DNA of 64,000 bases from an uncultured Armatimonadota bacterium (GTDB lineage: Bacteria; Armatimonadota; Fimbriimonadia; Fimbriimonadales; Fimbriimonadaceae), in assembly GCA_903899015.1 (NCBI GenBank), contig CAIUHP010000111.1, positions 110,600-174,599 of the forward strand, in the 5' to 3' direction. The notes beneath the pieces were generated by a model. That model was given only the letters and a program-made list of their open reading frames with translations, was not told the origin of the DNA and searched no databases. Shown here in pieces: positions 17,263-26,240 of the stretch (its first letter is position 1; each line of letters starts with the position of its first letter). The position numbers were made by a program, and so were the translations under genes.

Positions 17263-18738
17263 ATGGGAATGAACACGGTGCTTGCAACTCTCGCAGGCAT
17301 ATCACTCGCGGCAGATGTTGGGATTGTCATTAACCCGGCACTCGACAAAGATTTAGGGGTGCCCAAGCTGGAAAGCGCACTTTACACGCCGCTTGGGCAG
17401 AGGACCTCGTCTACGTCAGTAGAATTTCGATCCGCAAAAGTCAGTGAGGTCTTCAATTGGCTAAAAACCAACGGATTTAGCTTCGTCGTGAACGACAGTG
17501 ATGTCAACAAGAGCAAAACCATCTCGCTAAACGTTGTGAACCAGCCCATAGGGGCCGTGGCGGAAGCCATTGCGAGCGCGCTCGGTGGCCACTGGGAGAC
17601 TTCAAACGGAATTCATGTTTTCAAGAAGGGATCACTTGGCATGAATTGGATGAAAGTTCCTTCCGAAGGGTCCATGATTTGGGGCGGTGAATTACCAGGA
17701 AAGGGTCTTTCGAAGGACCGTAGCGCCGAGGATATGTTTGGACCTGAGTTCCAAATGAAGATTCAGCAAGAAGCTAGCCCTGAATTCCAAAAGAAATTCA
17801 TGGAGAAATTTGGGCCCGATTTCGCAAAGAAAATCAAAGAACAGTTCGGCCCCGAATTTCAGAAGAAGATGAAAGAAGGACAGGGCGAAGACTTTGGAAT
17901 GAAATTCCAGAACAACTTTGGACCTGAATTTCAGAAGAAGATTGAAGAACAGTTCGGGCCAAAGTTCCAAAAGCACATCGAAGAGATGGTTTCCCAGCTT
18001 CAAAAGCAACATGCGATGACTGGTTCCAAGGAATCAGAAATGAACCCGGAACTGGAATTGAAGCTTCAGAAGCAAATGGAAGAACAGTTCGGACCGAAGT
18101 TCCAGAAGCACATGGAAGAGATGGCTTCCCAGCTTCAAAAACAACATGCTCGAAGTGGTTCGAAAGAATCTGACATGAAAATGGACTCAGATTTCGAACT
18201 CAAACTTCAGAAGCAGATGGAGGAACAGTTCGGACCGAAGTTCCAGAAGCACATCGAAGAGATGGTTTCCAAACTCCAAAAGGAGCATGCTCGAGATGGT
18301 TCCAAAGACTCGGACATGAAAATGGACTCAGATCTAGAGCTCAAACTTCAAAAGCAAATGGAGGAGCAATTTGGGCCGAAATTCCAAAAGCGAATGGAAG
18401 AGTTAGGCGCCCAGATGGAGAAAGAGATGGCAAAGGGCCATTTGCAGAGCAAGGGAGACAAACTCCGATCGAATGATCACGTTAGAATGTTCTCGGCACC
18501 TCACCTGCAAAAAGGCAACTCAAGATCATCAAACGTCAATGCGGATAGTGAATCCTTCAATGGGGCTCATTTCCTGAATACTCTCAGTCCTGACCAAAAA
18601 GATCAACAGCGAAAGCAAGGTTACATTTGGTACACAGATCTCACTTCTGATCAGAAACGAATGTTTGATTCCTTCTCGGGCAAATTCGACATCAAAGTAA
18701 AGGTCGATGGCGAAGAAGTTCGCGTGCGTCGAAACTAA
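17263..18738 (+). CDS. Exported STN-like domain protein with nested helical repeats
   Basis: Start taken at ATG 17263 (GGAAGGGG about 9 nt upstream; a TTG at 17227 is possible), giving about 491 residues with signal peptide MGMNTVLATLAGISLAADVG. Residues about 45-110 resemble the secretin/TonB short N-terminal domain: FRSAKVSEVFNWLKTNGFSF and ISLNVVNQPIGAVAEAIASA. Then come six or so ~12-residue units of the type FGPEFQKKIKEQ, followed by units of 45, 47 and 47 residues each containing FGPKFQKHIEEM, S-Q-LQKQHA, GSKES and LQKQMEEQ. These predict long charged helices or coiled coil. The C-terminus has LSPDQKDQQRKQGYIWY and ends KVKVDGEEVRVRRN. No known full-length family; a periplasmic or surface structural role is a guess. 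Confidence 0.8.
   Translation: MGMNTVLATLAGISLAADVGIVINPALDKDLGVPKLESALYTPLGQRTSSTSVEFRSAKVSEVFNWLKTNGFSFVVNDSDVNKSKTISLNVVNQPIGAVAEAIASALGGHWETSNGIHVFKKGSLGMNWMKVPSEGSMIWGGELPGKGLSKDRSAEDMFGPEFQMKIQQEASPEFQKKFMEKFGPDFAKKIKEQFGPEFQKKMKEGQGEDFGMKFQNNFGPEFQKKIEEQFGPKFQKHIEEMVSQLQKQHAMTGSKESEMNPELELKLQKQMEEQFGPKFQKHMEEMASQLQKQHARSGSKESDMKMDSDFELKLQKQMEEQFGPKFQKHIEEMVSKLQKEHARDGSKDSDMKMDSDLELKLQKQMEEQFGPKFQKRMEELGAQMEKEMAKGHLQSKGDKLRSNDHVRMFSAPHLQKGNSRSSNVNADSESFNGAHFLNTLSPDQKDQQRKQGYIWYTDLTSDQKRMFDSFSGKFDIKVKVDGEEVRVRRN
17944..18380 (+). repeat. Coding tandem repeats of 135-141 bp
   Basis: Near-identical copies begin at 17944, 18079, 18220 and 18361 (start-to-start distances 135, 141 and 141 bp) around GA(A/G)GA(A/G)CA(G/A)TT(C/T)GG. 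Third-position differences between copies show that the protein repeat is kept while the DNA drifts. A shorter 36-bp periodicity precedes them from about 17740. Confidence 0.85.
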
Positions 18739-18763
18739 CTTAGCAGACTACAAGCCAACCCGG

Positions 18764-18769
18764 TACCCT
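18764..18769 (+). promoter_or_regulatory. TANNNT box 6 nt before the DUF423 gene
   Basis: TACCCT, then TAAGGA, then ATG at 18776. AAGGA also sits directly before the ATG but is too close for a functional Shine-Dalgarno. Confidence 0.5.
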
Positions 18770-18775
18770 TAAGGA

Positions 18776-19165
18776 ATGAACCGCACGTTCGTTGCTATGG
18801 GTAGTGGGTTGGCTTTTTTTGCCGTCGCATTTGGCGCATTTGGCACCCACTCTCTCCGTGATCGACTAAGTCCCGCATCACTCCAGATATGGCAAACCGG
18901 GGTTCAATACCACCTCATTCACGCCGTGGCCCTGGTTCTTATTGGTCTAATAGCAGCTCACTCGCCTTCCAAAGGGGTTAAGACAGCGGGGTGGCTCATC
19001 TATTACGGAGTTCTAATATTCTCGGGAAGCCTTTACGCTCTCTCATTGACCGGCATTAAGGTCTTGGGGGCAATCACCCCTCTCGGAGGCCTGTGCTTCT
19101 TAGCCGGTTGGGCGACTTTAGCCTATTCGGCATGGAAGGACTCCACTCCAAACGTTATCAGTTAA
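18776..19165 (+). CDS. DUF423 (YgdD/TMEM256-like) membrane protein
   Basis: Small inner-membrane protein of 129 residues with four hydrophobic helices (about 5-25, 45-62, 72-90, 97-118). FGAFGTHSLRDRLSP near residue 21 and WQTGVQYHLIHAVAL near residue 40 are the family signature; the A-F-G-A-H/T-x-L-x-x-L motif and His residues are conserved from bacteria to animals (TMEM256). Molecular function is unknown. The stop codon overlaps that of the convergent stalk-domain gene by 4 nt. Confidence 0.9.
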   Translation: MNRTFVAMGSGLAFFAVAFGAFGTHSLRDRLSPASLQIWQTGVQYHLIHAVALVLIGLIAAHSPSKGVKTAGWLIYYGVLIFSGSLYALSLTGIKVLGAITPLGGLCFLAGWATLAYSAWKDSTPNVIS

Positions 19166-19668
19166 TTGCCTCCAGTTCCACCCGATTTAGCAGTTCCTCC
19201 GCCCGGTCCAAAGGCCAGCTCGCGAGTTAGGATAGTAACAGTATTCGTATCGGGGGCAAATCTGACCTTCGCACCCAAAGACTCGGCAATAAACCTAAGG
19301 GGCACCATCGTATATCCGCCAACGATTGAGGCAGGGTATTCGAGGATAATTTCAGCACCATTCTTGTTGGCGATTTTGTTGCCAATTTTCAACTCGACGG
19401 ATTCATTGGCCCTTCGAGCAGTTATCTTGTGATTCGCTGGATCGTACTCGAGATACGCCCCGATCTTCTCAAAGATCCCTCGAATCGGCACCATGATGTG
19501 TCCCTGCAATTCCATCGGCTGCGTTCCGTCGAACTTTACAACGTCTTCATCTACCATCACGATGATTGGCTTGGCTTCCTGCTTGACCGGGTGGTGATGC
19601 CCTTGAGCGGGATTCCATGAAGAAATAGCTATCGAAGCCATTAACGTTAGCAACTGTAAATTGATCAT
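19162..19668 (-). CDS. Secreted copper-amine-oxidase N-terminal-type stalk domain protein
   Basis: Protein of 168 residues, signal peptide MINLQLLTLMASIAISSWN followed by a His-rich cleavage region (GHHHPVK). The remainder is two copies of the 'stalk' fold named after the copper amine oxidase N-terminal domain: IMVPIRGIFEKIGAYLEYDP and later TMVPLRFIAESLGAKVRFAP, each followed by a strand with a Thr-rich end. These domains are common on exported proteins of Firmicutes and Armatimonadota and probably act in surface attachment or protein binding; no copper oxidase active site is present. The C-terminus is a short Gly-rich tail. The protein is only the stalk, without a catalytic partner domain. 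Confidence 0.87.
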   Translation of the reverse strand: MINLQLLTLMASIAISSWNPAQGHHHPVKQEAKPIIVMVDEDVVKFDGTQPMELQGHIMVPIRGIFEKIGAYLEYDPANHKITARRANESVELKIGNKIANKNGAEIILEYPASIVGGYTMVPLRFIAESLGAKVRFAPDTNTVTILTRELAFGPGGGTAKSGGTGGN

Positions 19669-19772
19669 TCACTGATATGAATACCGTCGCGCACTCCTTG
19701 TTCCCACTAAATGAAGAATCTAAAATCAGTCGGTAGAAGGAACTCAGGGAACGCCGTCGAACTATTGGGACT

Positions 19773-22364
19773 ATGCGTCCCTGTTTATTGTTGATGGCAC
19801 TTGCCTTGCCAGCTTTCGGATTCGCTCAAAACGACGATGCCTATGGTAAGAAGATCAAGGAATACACAACCGAAACCTTCTTCTTGACCGACACCGTTGA
19901 CCATTTACCTGCCAGCAAGACTGTGCCGAGTCCGGACAAATTTCTTGGCCATATTGTCGGCGCACCCAACGTTCTTACATACAGCAAGCAAACGGCCGAT
20001 TATCTGCGCTTACTTGAAAAAACTTCCAAGCGAGTAAAGGTTGTCTCAATGGGACTAAGCGAGGAAGGTCGTGAAATGGTCGTCGCGGTTATTTCGGATG
20101 AAGCAAACCTACGAAACTTGGATCGGTTCAAGAAGATGAATGCTGATCTAGGTGACCCGCGACGAATCAAGAGCGACAAAGAAGCAGACCGCTTGATCAA
20201 GGAGAGTCTGCCGATGTATTGGGCGACTGGAGGCATGCATGCACCAGAAACAGGTCCTCCGGAAATGATCATGGAACTCGCGTATCGGTTGGCCGTGAGC
20301 GAAGAGCCTATGATCAAGAACATTCGAAAGAATGAAATTGTCATGTTGACTCCGGTGCTCGACACCGACGGTCGCGATCGAGTGGTCGACCTTTACCGAT
20401 ACCGAAAAGAAAATCCTAAGAAGCCACCTATCCCCCTGGTTTACTGGGGACATTATGTCGCTCACGATGACAATCGCGACGCACTCACAATGGCGCTCAA
20501 TTTGTCCAAGTCTTTGATGAAAACTTGGCTAGATTTCAAGCCAACTGTCCTTCATGATCTGCACGAATCCGTTCCGTATCTCTACATCTCGACCGGTACA
20601 GGACCATACAATCCGTGGCTAGATCCGATCGTAATATCGGAATGGCAAGAACTGGCATACAACGAAATCCAACAGATGACGGAGAAAGGAGTTCCCGGAG
20701 TTTGGACTCATAACTATTACGATGGATGGGCACCTTCATACGGTTTTTATGTTGCGAATGGTCACAACGGAATCGGGCGCTTCTACGAAACGTTCGGTGG
20801 CGGCGGAGCCGATACGGGTATTCGAAGCGCAGGTGAAACGACGAAAGAATGGTACCGCCCCAATCCTCCATTCCCGAGAGTTAGGTGGTCCATACGAAAC
20901 AACGTCAATATCATGCAGTCGGCGTTGCTCATGGGTATGTCCAAAGTAGCCACAGAAAAGGATAAGTTTCTGCGGAATTACTATCTAAAAGCCAAGCGAT
21001 CAGTCGCCAAGGCCACAACGGAAGGACCAGCTGCTTGGGTCATCGACAGCAAATCCCCCGCTGACAATGCAAACCAGTTGTGCAATATCTTGAACCTTCA
21101 AGGCATTGAAGTCCAAGTGGCCGACCAGGACATTACGACCACCGAAGGCAAAGTCACTAAAGGTTCGTGGGTGATTCGGATGGATCAGCCATACAGCCGT
21201 ATGGCTGATATGATGCTGGACAAGCAGTATTACAATCCCTCCGATCCAAGATCTTATGATGATACTGGTTGGGAGATTGGAGCTCTGTTCGGTCTGAAGA
21301 CAAGCCGCATCCGAGATCCAAAGATCCTGACAGCGAGCTTAAAACCGTATGCACCAGCAAAGACTGAGCCTGCGATCCCAAATGGATTGGCTGGAAAGAG
21401 AATTGCGTTGGTTCACACGTGGAACAGCACCCAAGATGAAGGATGGGCTCGAATCGCATTCGATCAAAGGAAGATTCCTTATACCTATGTTTCGGTCCAT
21501 GAACTTAGAGATAACCAGAACCTCCGAGCAAGATTTGACGCCATTGTCATTCCCAATACGGGTGGTACGGCTCAGTCAATTGTCAATGGATCGCCAATGA
21601 TTGGGGATCCGATTCCTTGGAAACCCACTCAAGCCTATCCAAATTTGGGAGGTCCCGATACGACCGACGATACTCGTGGTGGAATCGAGCTCAAGGGAAT
21701 GCTAAACGTCCAAAAGTTTGTCAGCCAAGGCGGGCTGCTCATTTGCATTGGAAATGCATGCCGCGTACCGATTGACTACGGAATCGTCAGCGGTGTCTCA
21801 ATTGTCCAACCAACCAATCTCAACGCCCCGGGCGGAGTCTATCAACTCGATCGAGCGGACGATACTTCTTTAGTTCTAGACGGCTACGGAGATTCCATGT
21901 CTGCCTATTTCAACATGAATAGCACCGCGATCCTATCTTCCGGGGGCGGATTCGGTCGGGGTGGTGGACGCGCGGGAGGTCGTGGAAATGCAAACACGCC
22001 TGGTCGGTCAAGTGGACGTGGCAGTTTGACGGATCCCGACGTCATTCAAGGTCGACCGCCATATACTCCCAAATCGATGCCGGGAGATGAGCCAGAGTCC
22101 GGAGTCCCCAGAGGCCCACGTGCTCCTTCACCGCGAGTTTTGCTCCGATTTGCCGAAGCTTCGAAAGTGTTGGTCAGTGGAATGATCGACCATCCCGAGG
22201 AACTTGGCGGTAAATCAGCGGTTGTGGATTGCCCAGTTGGCAAGGGGCATGTCGTGCTCTTCAGCATCAACCCATTCTGGAGAGGAGAAACTGTCGGTTC
22301 TTACAACTTGGTATTCAATGCCATCCGAAATTTCTCTAATCTAGGAAGTACGGGGGACGAATGA
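19773..22364 (+). CDS. Secreted M14-family zinc carboxypeptidase-like protein
   Basis: Exported protein of 863 residues, signal peptide MRPCLLLMALALPAFGFAQ. The N-terminal half is a carboxypeptidase-A-like domain: HxxE zinc ligands in GGMHAPETGP (about residues 154-163), third ligand and context in HDLHESVPY (about 260-268), and candidate general base Glu in GRFYETFGG (about 333-341). The C-terminal half (about 560-860) resembles a glutamine-amidotransferase-like/DUF4350 domain and contains a Gly/Arg-rich low-complexity insert (GGGFGRGGGRAGGRGN, about 725-750). M14 enzymes remove C-terminal residues from peptides. It overlaps the next gene by 4 nt (ATGA), implying translational coupling. Confidence 0.88.
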   Translation: MRPCLLLMALALPAFGFAQNDDAYGKKIKEYTTETFFLTDTVDHLPASKTVPSPDKFLGHIVGAPNVLTYSKQTADYLRLLEKTSKRVKVVSMGLSEEGREMVVAVISDEANLRNLDRFKKMNADLGDPRRIKSDKEADRLIKESLPMYWATGGMHAPETGPPEMIMELAYRLAVSEEPMIKNIRKNEIVMLTPVLDTDGRDRVVDLYRYRKENPKKPPIPLVYWGHYVAHDDNRDALTMALNLSKSLMKTWLDFKPTVLHDLHESVPYLYISTGTGPYNPWLDPIVISEWQELAYNEIQQMTEKGVPGVWTHNYYDGWAPSYGFYVANGHNGIGRFYETFGGGGADTGIRSAGETTKEWYRPNPPFPRVRWSIRNNVNIMQSALLMGMSKVATEKDKFLRNYYLKAKRSVAKATTEGPAAWVIDSKSPADNANQLCNILNLQGIEVQVADQDITTTEGKVTKGSWVIRMDQPYSRMADMMLDKQYYNPSDPRSYDDTGWEIGALFGLKTSRIRDPKILTASLKPYAPAKTEPAIPNGLAGKRIALVHTWNSTQDEGWARIAFDQRKIPYTYVSVHELRDNQNLRARFDAIVIPNTGGTAQSIVNGSPMIGDPIPWKPTQAYPNLGGPDTTDDTRGGIELKGMLNVQKFVSQGGLLICIGNACRVPIDYGIVSGVSIVQPTNLNAPGGVYQLDRADDTSLVLDGYGDSMSAYFNMNSTAILSSGGGFGRGGGRAGGRGNANTPGRSSGRGSLTDPDVIQGRPPYTPKSMPGDEPESGVPRGPRAPSPRVLLRFAEASKVLVSGMIDHPEELGGKSAVVDCPVGKGHVVLFSINPFWRGETVGSYNLVFNAIRNFSNLGSTGDE

Positions 22365-22921
22365 GCCACGAAACCATTCAGGCGCTTGAACAAGAGATTC
22401 TCGACCTAAAGATTAAGCTCGCTGAGATGAAGCGAGATCAACCGCCAGTCAGAGTGAAGGACTACATCTTTGACAGCCCAACTGGTTCGATTCACCTTTC
22501 CGACCTTTTTCAAGGCAAACCAGACCTGGTTTTGGTCTGTAATATGGGCAGTGGCTGCCGTCACTGCACTTTGTGGGCGGATGGGTTCAACGGGGTCGTA
22601 CCTGAACTTGAAAGTCGAGCCGGATTTGTCTTAGTCTCTGCAGATCCTCTTGAGCGATTGGTTGAATATGCCAAGAAGAGAAGCTGGAGGTTCCAAATCG
22701 CCAGCGACGCAGATGGTCAATTTCGAAAAGACATGGGGTTTGCCGATGCCGTTGGAGACCCATGGCCGGGAATAATCGGGTTTCGAAAGAACACAGATGG
22801 ATCACTTGATCGAATTGCATCCTCGATGCTGGGTGAAGGGGACGATTTTTGCCCCACTTGGCACATGTTCGATCTACTAGCTGACGGATGGAATGGATGG
22901 GAGCCCGGCAGACGACTCTGA
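22361..22921 (+). CDS. DUF899-like thioredoxin-fold protein
   Basis: Cytoplasmic protein of 186 residues. After a coiled-coil N-terminus (IQALEQEILDLKIKLAEMKR) comes a thioredoxin-like domain with VCNMGSGCRHCTLWADGFNG, in which Cys-x-x-Cys sits where peroxiredoxins and DUF899 proteins have their redox site, then VSADPLERLVEYAKKRSWRF and a C-terminal FCPTWHMFDLL. The family is believed to be redox-related but has no established substrate. It is translationally coupled to the M14 peptidase, an association I cannot explain functionally. Confidence 0.8.
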   Translation: MSHETIQALEQEILDLKIKLAEMKRDQPPVRVKDYIFDSPTGSIHLSDLFQGKPDLVLVCNMGSGCRHCTLWADGFNGVVPELESRAGFVLVSADPLERLVEYAKKRSWRFQIASDADGQFRKDMGFADAVGDPWPGIIGFRKNTDGSLDRIASSMLGEGDDFCPTWHMFDLLADGWNGWEPGRRL

Positions 22922-22942
22922 TCACGCAAGTTTCAAAATTTA

Positions 22943-22970
22943 AAAGGCCCGCTCATTTGAGTGGGCCCTA
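22943..22970. terminator. Bidirectional terminator
   Basis: GGCCCGCTC (22946-22954) pairs with GAGTGGGCC (22959-22967) around ATTT, with one G-T. On the minus strand TTTTAAATTTTG follows; on the plus strand the tract is CTAATTTATTT. It separates convergent genes. Confidence 0.75.
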
Positions 22971-22986
22971 ATTTATTTGAACCATC

Positions 22987-24135
22987 CTATCGGATCGCGA
23001 CTTCTGTTTCCGCATCGAACAAGTGAATGCGGTCGAGATTAATTGAGAACTTAGACGACTGACTTTCTTTGAGTCGAGTCTCGTTGTCAATTGTAGCGAT
23101 GATGCTGTGCTTGCCGATGCTCAAGTACGCGACATATTCATGGCCGAGCGGTTCAAGTACGTCCACCTTCGCAGTGATCGTATTTTCATCGGTGGCAACT
23201 ACGTTTGATGGAAGATTCGCGTCGAAGATCTCTTCTGGTCGAATACCAAGGATGATTTTCTTTCCAATCATTGACGCAGCAGGATGTCCCGCTGGGATTG
23301 GAAGTTTGAATTCATCCACATCAACCGCTGCTCCTGTTCCCGACTGAACGATTTTAGCGTCCAGGAAGTTCATGGGAGGTGAACCAATGAAGCTGGCAAC
23401 GAACTTGTTCGCTGGATATGCGTATACCTTTTCAGGCTCATCGCACTGCTGAAGAAGTCCATCGCGCATGATTGCCATTCGCTGGCCCATCGTCATCGCT
23501 TCGACTTGGTCGTGCGTCACGTAAATCGTCGTGATACCTAGCTGACGGTGGAGACGAATAAGTTCTGCACGAGTTTGGACACGAAGCTTTGCGTCCAAGT
23601 TCGACAGAGGCTCGTCCATCAAGAAGACTTTGGGTTTTCTAACGATCGCACGAGCTAGTGCCACACGCTGTCTTTGTCCACCGGATAACTCCTTTGGACG
23701 ACGGTGAAGATACTGATCAATATCAAGCATCTTCGCGACTTCTTTAACGCGCGCGTCGATGTCGTTCTTAATCTTCTTTGCTTCTCCGGCATTAACGACC
23801 TGCCAGAAAAATCCCTTAAGTTCACGCAACCGCAAACCAAATGCGATGTTGTCGTAAACATTCATGTGAGGATAGAGAGCATAGTTTTGGAACACCATTG
23901 CAATGTCCCGATCCTTAGGGGGCACATCATTGACTCGAGTTTCCCCGATCATGATGTCTCCCTCTGTTGACTCCTCTAGTCCTGCAACCATTCTTAGGGC
24001 GGTAGTCTTCCCGCAACCAGACGGTCCGACTAAAACCATGAATTCCTTGTCTTTGATATCAAGATTAAGGTTATTGACTGCCTTAACGTCTTTACCGAAG
24101 ACCTTGGTGATGCCCTTAAACGCGACTCCTGCCAA
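22987..24135 (-). CDS. Carbohydrate ABC transporter ATPase, MsmX/UgpC type
   Basis: Protein of 382 residues. Walker A GPSGCGKTTALRMVAG (about 37-52), signature LSGGQRQRVALARAIV (about 151), Walker B FLMDEPLSNLDAKLR and switch His in IYVTHDQVEAMTMG. The C-terminal part is the TOBE/MOD regulatory domain with LGIRPEEIFDA. A G-K-F-F-W insertion (LRELKGFFWQVVNAGEAKK, about 100-118) is unusual in length. Start chosen at TTG 24135 because GGAGGG lies 5 nt upstream and MAGVAFKGITKVF is the family N-terminus; an upstream in-frame GTG at 24153 is less likely. It stands alone without permeases, and MsmX-type ATPases serve several CUT1 importers; the CUT1 importer at 44-47 kb lacks an ATPase. Confidence 0.93.
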   Translation of the reverse strand: MAGVAFKGITKVFGKDVKAVNNLNLDIKDKEFMVLVGPSGCGKTTALRMVAGLEESTEGDIMIGETRVNDVPPKDRDIAMVFQNYALYPHMNVYDNIAFGLRLRELKGFFWQVVNAGEAKKIKNDIDARVKEVAKMLDIDQYLHRRPKELSGGQRQRVALARAIVRKPKVFLMDEPLSNLDAKLRVQTRAELIRLHRQLGITTIYVTHDQVEAMTMGQRMAIMRDGLLQQCDEPEKVYAYPANKFVASFIGSPPMNFLDAKIVQSGTGAAVDVDEFKLPIPAGHPAASMIGKKIILGIRPEEIFDANLPSNVVATDENTITAKVDVLEPLGHEYVAYLSIGKHSIIATIDNETRLKESQSSKFSINLDRIHLFDAETEVAIR

Positions 24136-24265
24136 AAAGACCCTCCGACCCACCAGATCTTCCTGGGGGGATGCCGTGCAAATTATAACTCAGTGTTCCT
24201 AAGATTTGGGGGTATCTGACTCAGGTTCCGCACGAACCGATGAAATAGCTGGGTTCTTAAGCCGC

Positions 24266-24271
24266 TATAAT
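24266..24271 (+). promoter_or_regulatory. TATAAT box 9 nt before the GlmL-like start
   Basis: Consensus TATAAT followed after 9 nt by ATG 24281, with no Shine-Dalgarno sequence. It supports this ATG over the in-frame TTG at 24206, which lies upstream of the box. Confidence 0.5.
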
Positions 24272-24280
24272 CGAATTAAT

Positions 24281-26146
24281 ATGTCCAGCGACATCCGTCG
24301 AATCGTTGCTACCGACTGTGGTTCCACTACCACCAAAGCCATTCTCATCGAAAAGAGTGATCAAACCGGCGAATACCGATTAGTCGCCCGAGGCGAAGCT
24401 CCCACTACTGTCGAACGTCCGTTCGAGGACGTAACGCTAGGAGTCGTCAACTCGATAACTGAACTCGAGGAGATCACGGAGACTAAGGTTCCTGACGGAT
24501 TTACCCTGGGACGTCGAGTTTTGTTGCGAGATAACAAAGTCTGGCGCCAGTTGAAGACGGGCAAACGAGATGCTTCTGGAGTAAATGGCCCACTGGAGTC
24601 TTCTGACCTGTATGTCAGTACGTCCTCAGCCGGAGGCGGTCTTCAGATGATGGTTGCCGGTGTCGTCAAAACCATGTCCGCTGAATCGGCAGAACGCGCG
24701 GCACTTGGAGCAGGCGCCATCCTCATGGACACGCTGGCGGTAGATGACGGAAGAAAAGATTATCAAAAGGTCGAGCGGCTCCGCCAACTTCGCCCTGACA
24801 TCATTCTGATGTCGGGTGGAACCGACGGCGGAACGAAATCTCACCTCATCGAGATGGCCGAAGTCGTAAGGCGAGCAGACCCCAAACCTCGATTTGGCGA
24901 TATGAAACTTCCGATCATCTATGCGGGAAACAAAGAAGCTCGCGAAGATGTACGCAAGGTTCTCGGAGACGCCATTGCTCTCCAAGTCGTCGACAATCTT
25001 CGCCCTACGCTAGACAAGGAAAATCTTGGCCCTGCCCGTGAAGAAATCCACGAGATGTTCTTGGAGCACGTTATGCAACAAGCTCCTGGTTACTCCAAGC
25101 TTTTAGAGTGGACAAGCGAAGAGGTCATGGCCACACCAAACGCGGTAGGAAAACTCCTCAAGGAGTATGCCGAGAACGAGAAGATCAATGTTCTCGGAGT
25201 CGATATCGGTGGAGCGACCACGGACGTTTTCTCGGTCTTCGAAGCAGGATCAGGTTCGAGAATTTATAACCGAACGGTTTCAGCAAACCTCGGTATGAGT
25301 TACTCGATTTGCAACGTTCTCAAGGAAGCGACAATCGAGAACATTGCAAGGTGGATTCCGATCGATATTGACCCCACCGAAGTGCGTAACCGACTTCGGA
25401 ATAAGATGATTCGCCCAACGACTATTCCACAAACCTACGAAGACCTATTGATCGAACATGCCGTTGCACGAGAGGCACTCCGACTTGCGTTCTACCATCA
25501 CAAGAGCCTTGCTCGAAATCTCGTCGGTAACGCTCAACAGCGTGACGTAGGTCAAATCTTCAGCCAGGATCAATCGGGCGATTCGCTTGTAAAAATGATG
25601 GCCCTGGACATGATCATTGGGTCAGGCGGCGTTTTGTCTCACGCTCCCAACCGAGCTCAATCAGCCCTAATGATGATGGATGCTTACCAGCCAGAAGGAG
25701 TGACGATGCTCACAGTAGACAGCATCTTCATGATGCCGCACTTAGGCGTCCTCAGTGAGCACCTATACGAAGCAGCTAAAGAAGTCTTCGAGCGAGACTG
25801 TATTGTAAAGTGCGGTCATTGCATCTCACCCGTGGGAATTGCAAAGGACGGTGAACCATGTGTGACCGTTTCAGGAGATGGAATTAACGTAACCGTTCCA
25901 TTTGGAGAGATTGTGGTGATCCCTTGTGCCACAGGCGAGTTTAAGACTGTCGAGATCACGCCCGCAAAGACCTTCGATGTCGGATCTGGAAAGGGCAAAG
26001 CGGTTACCCAAAAATTGGAAGGAGGCACGGTCGGCATTATTATCGACACGCGCGGACGGCCATTTAACATGGACTTAAACACTCCCAATCGAATTTCAAA
26101 ATTGCGTTCCTATTTGAAGGCATTTGGACTCCCAATACCCAAATAA
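24281..26146 (+). CDS. GlmL/MutL-type reactivating ATPase (ASKHA fold)
   Basis: Protein of 621 residues of the family annotated glutamate mutase L (GlmL/MutL; not the DNA-repair MutL). Two actin-like ATPase phosphate motifs are seen: VATDCGSTTTKAILIE (about 9-24) and VLGVDIGGATTDVFSVF (about 304-320). GlmL-like proteins are thought to reactivate adenosylcobalamin-dependent carbon-skeleton mutases. A CxxC pair in VKCGHCISPVGIAKDG (about 513-528) might bind metal. No mutase subunits (GlmS/GlmE) or other B12 enzymes lie in the window. The ATG 24281 start is preferred because a TATAAT box lies just upstream. Confidence 0.85.
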   Translation: MSSDIRRIVATDCGSTTTKAILIEKSDQTGEYRLVARGEAPTTVERPFEDVTLGVVNSITELEEITETKVPDGFTLGRRVLLRDNKVWRQLKTGKRDASGVNGPLESSDLYVSTSSAGGGLQMMVAGVVKTMSAESAERAALGAGAILMDTLAVDDGRKDYQKVERLRQLRPDIILMSGGTDGGTKSHLIEMAEVVRRADPKPRFGDMKLPIIYAGNKEAREDVRKVLGDAIALQVVDNLRPTLDKENLGPAREEIHEMFLEHVMQQAPGYSKLLEWTSEEVMATPNAVGKLLKEYAENEKINVLGVDIGGATTDVFSVFEAGSGSRIYNRTVSANLGMSYSICNVLKEATIENIARWIPIDIDPTEVRNRLRNKMIRPTTIPQTYEDLLIEHAVAREALRLAFYHHKSLARNLVGNAQQRDVGQIFSQDQSGDSLVKMMALDMIIGSGGVLSHAPNRAQSALMMMDAYQPEGVTMLTVDSIFMMPHLGVLSEHLYEAAKEVFERDCIVKCGHCISPVGIAKDGEPCVTVSGDGINVTVPFGEIVVIPCATGEFKTVEITPAKTFDVGSGKGKAVTQKLEGGTVGIIIDTRGRPFNMDLNTPNRISKLRSYLKAFGLPIPK

Positions 26147-26194
26147 GCCACGGCAATCTTCATGGCTCGATTACGGCTTTTGAGAGTGAATTTG

Positions 26195-26240
26195 AAAGCA
26201 ACTGGCCCGGGAACCAACCCAGTTTTCAGTTGCTTTTGTT
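26195..26240 (+). terminator. Terminator downstream of GlmL-like gene
   Basis: AAAGCAACTG (26195-26204) pairs perfectly with CAGTTGCTTT (26227-26236) across a 22-nt loop, followed by TGTT. The loop also contains a weaker nested pairing (AACTGGC...). It follows the stop codon by 48 nt. Confidence 0.6.

Noticed and set aside
17940..18400. Regular repeats resembling a CRISPR array
   Set aside because: The 135-141 bp units lie in an open reading frame, differ at wobble positions and have no unique spacers; they are protein repeats.
16540..18760. Prophage or satellite carrying the Acb2-like gene
   Set aside because: No integrase, structural gene, attachment repeat or shift in composition was seen around it.
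24206..24280. Longer N-terminus of the GlmL-like protein from TTG 24206
   Set aside because: The extension contains the TATAAT box, and the family N-terminus begins at ATG 24281.
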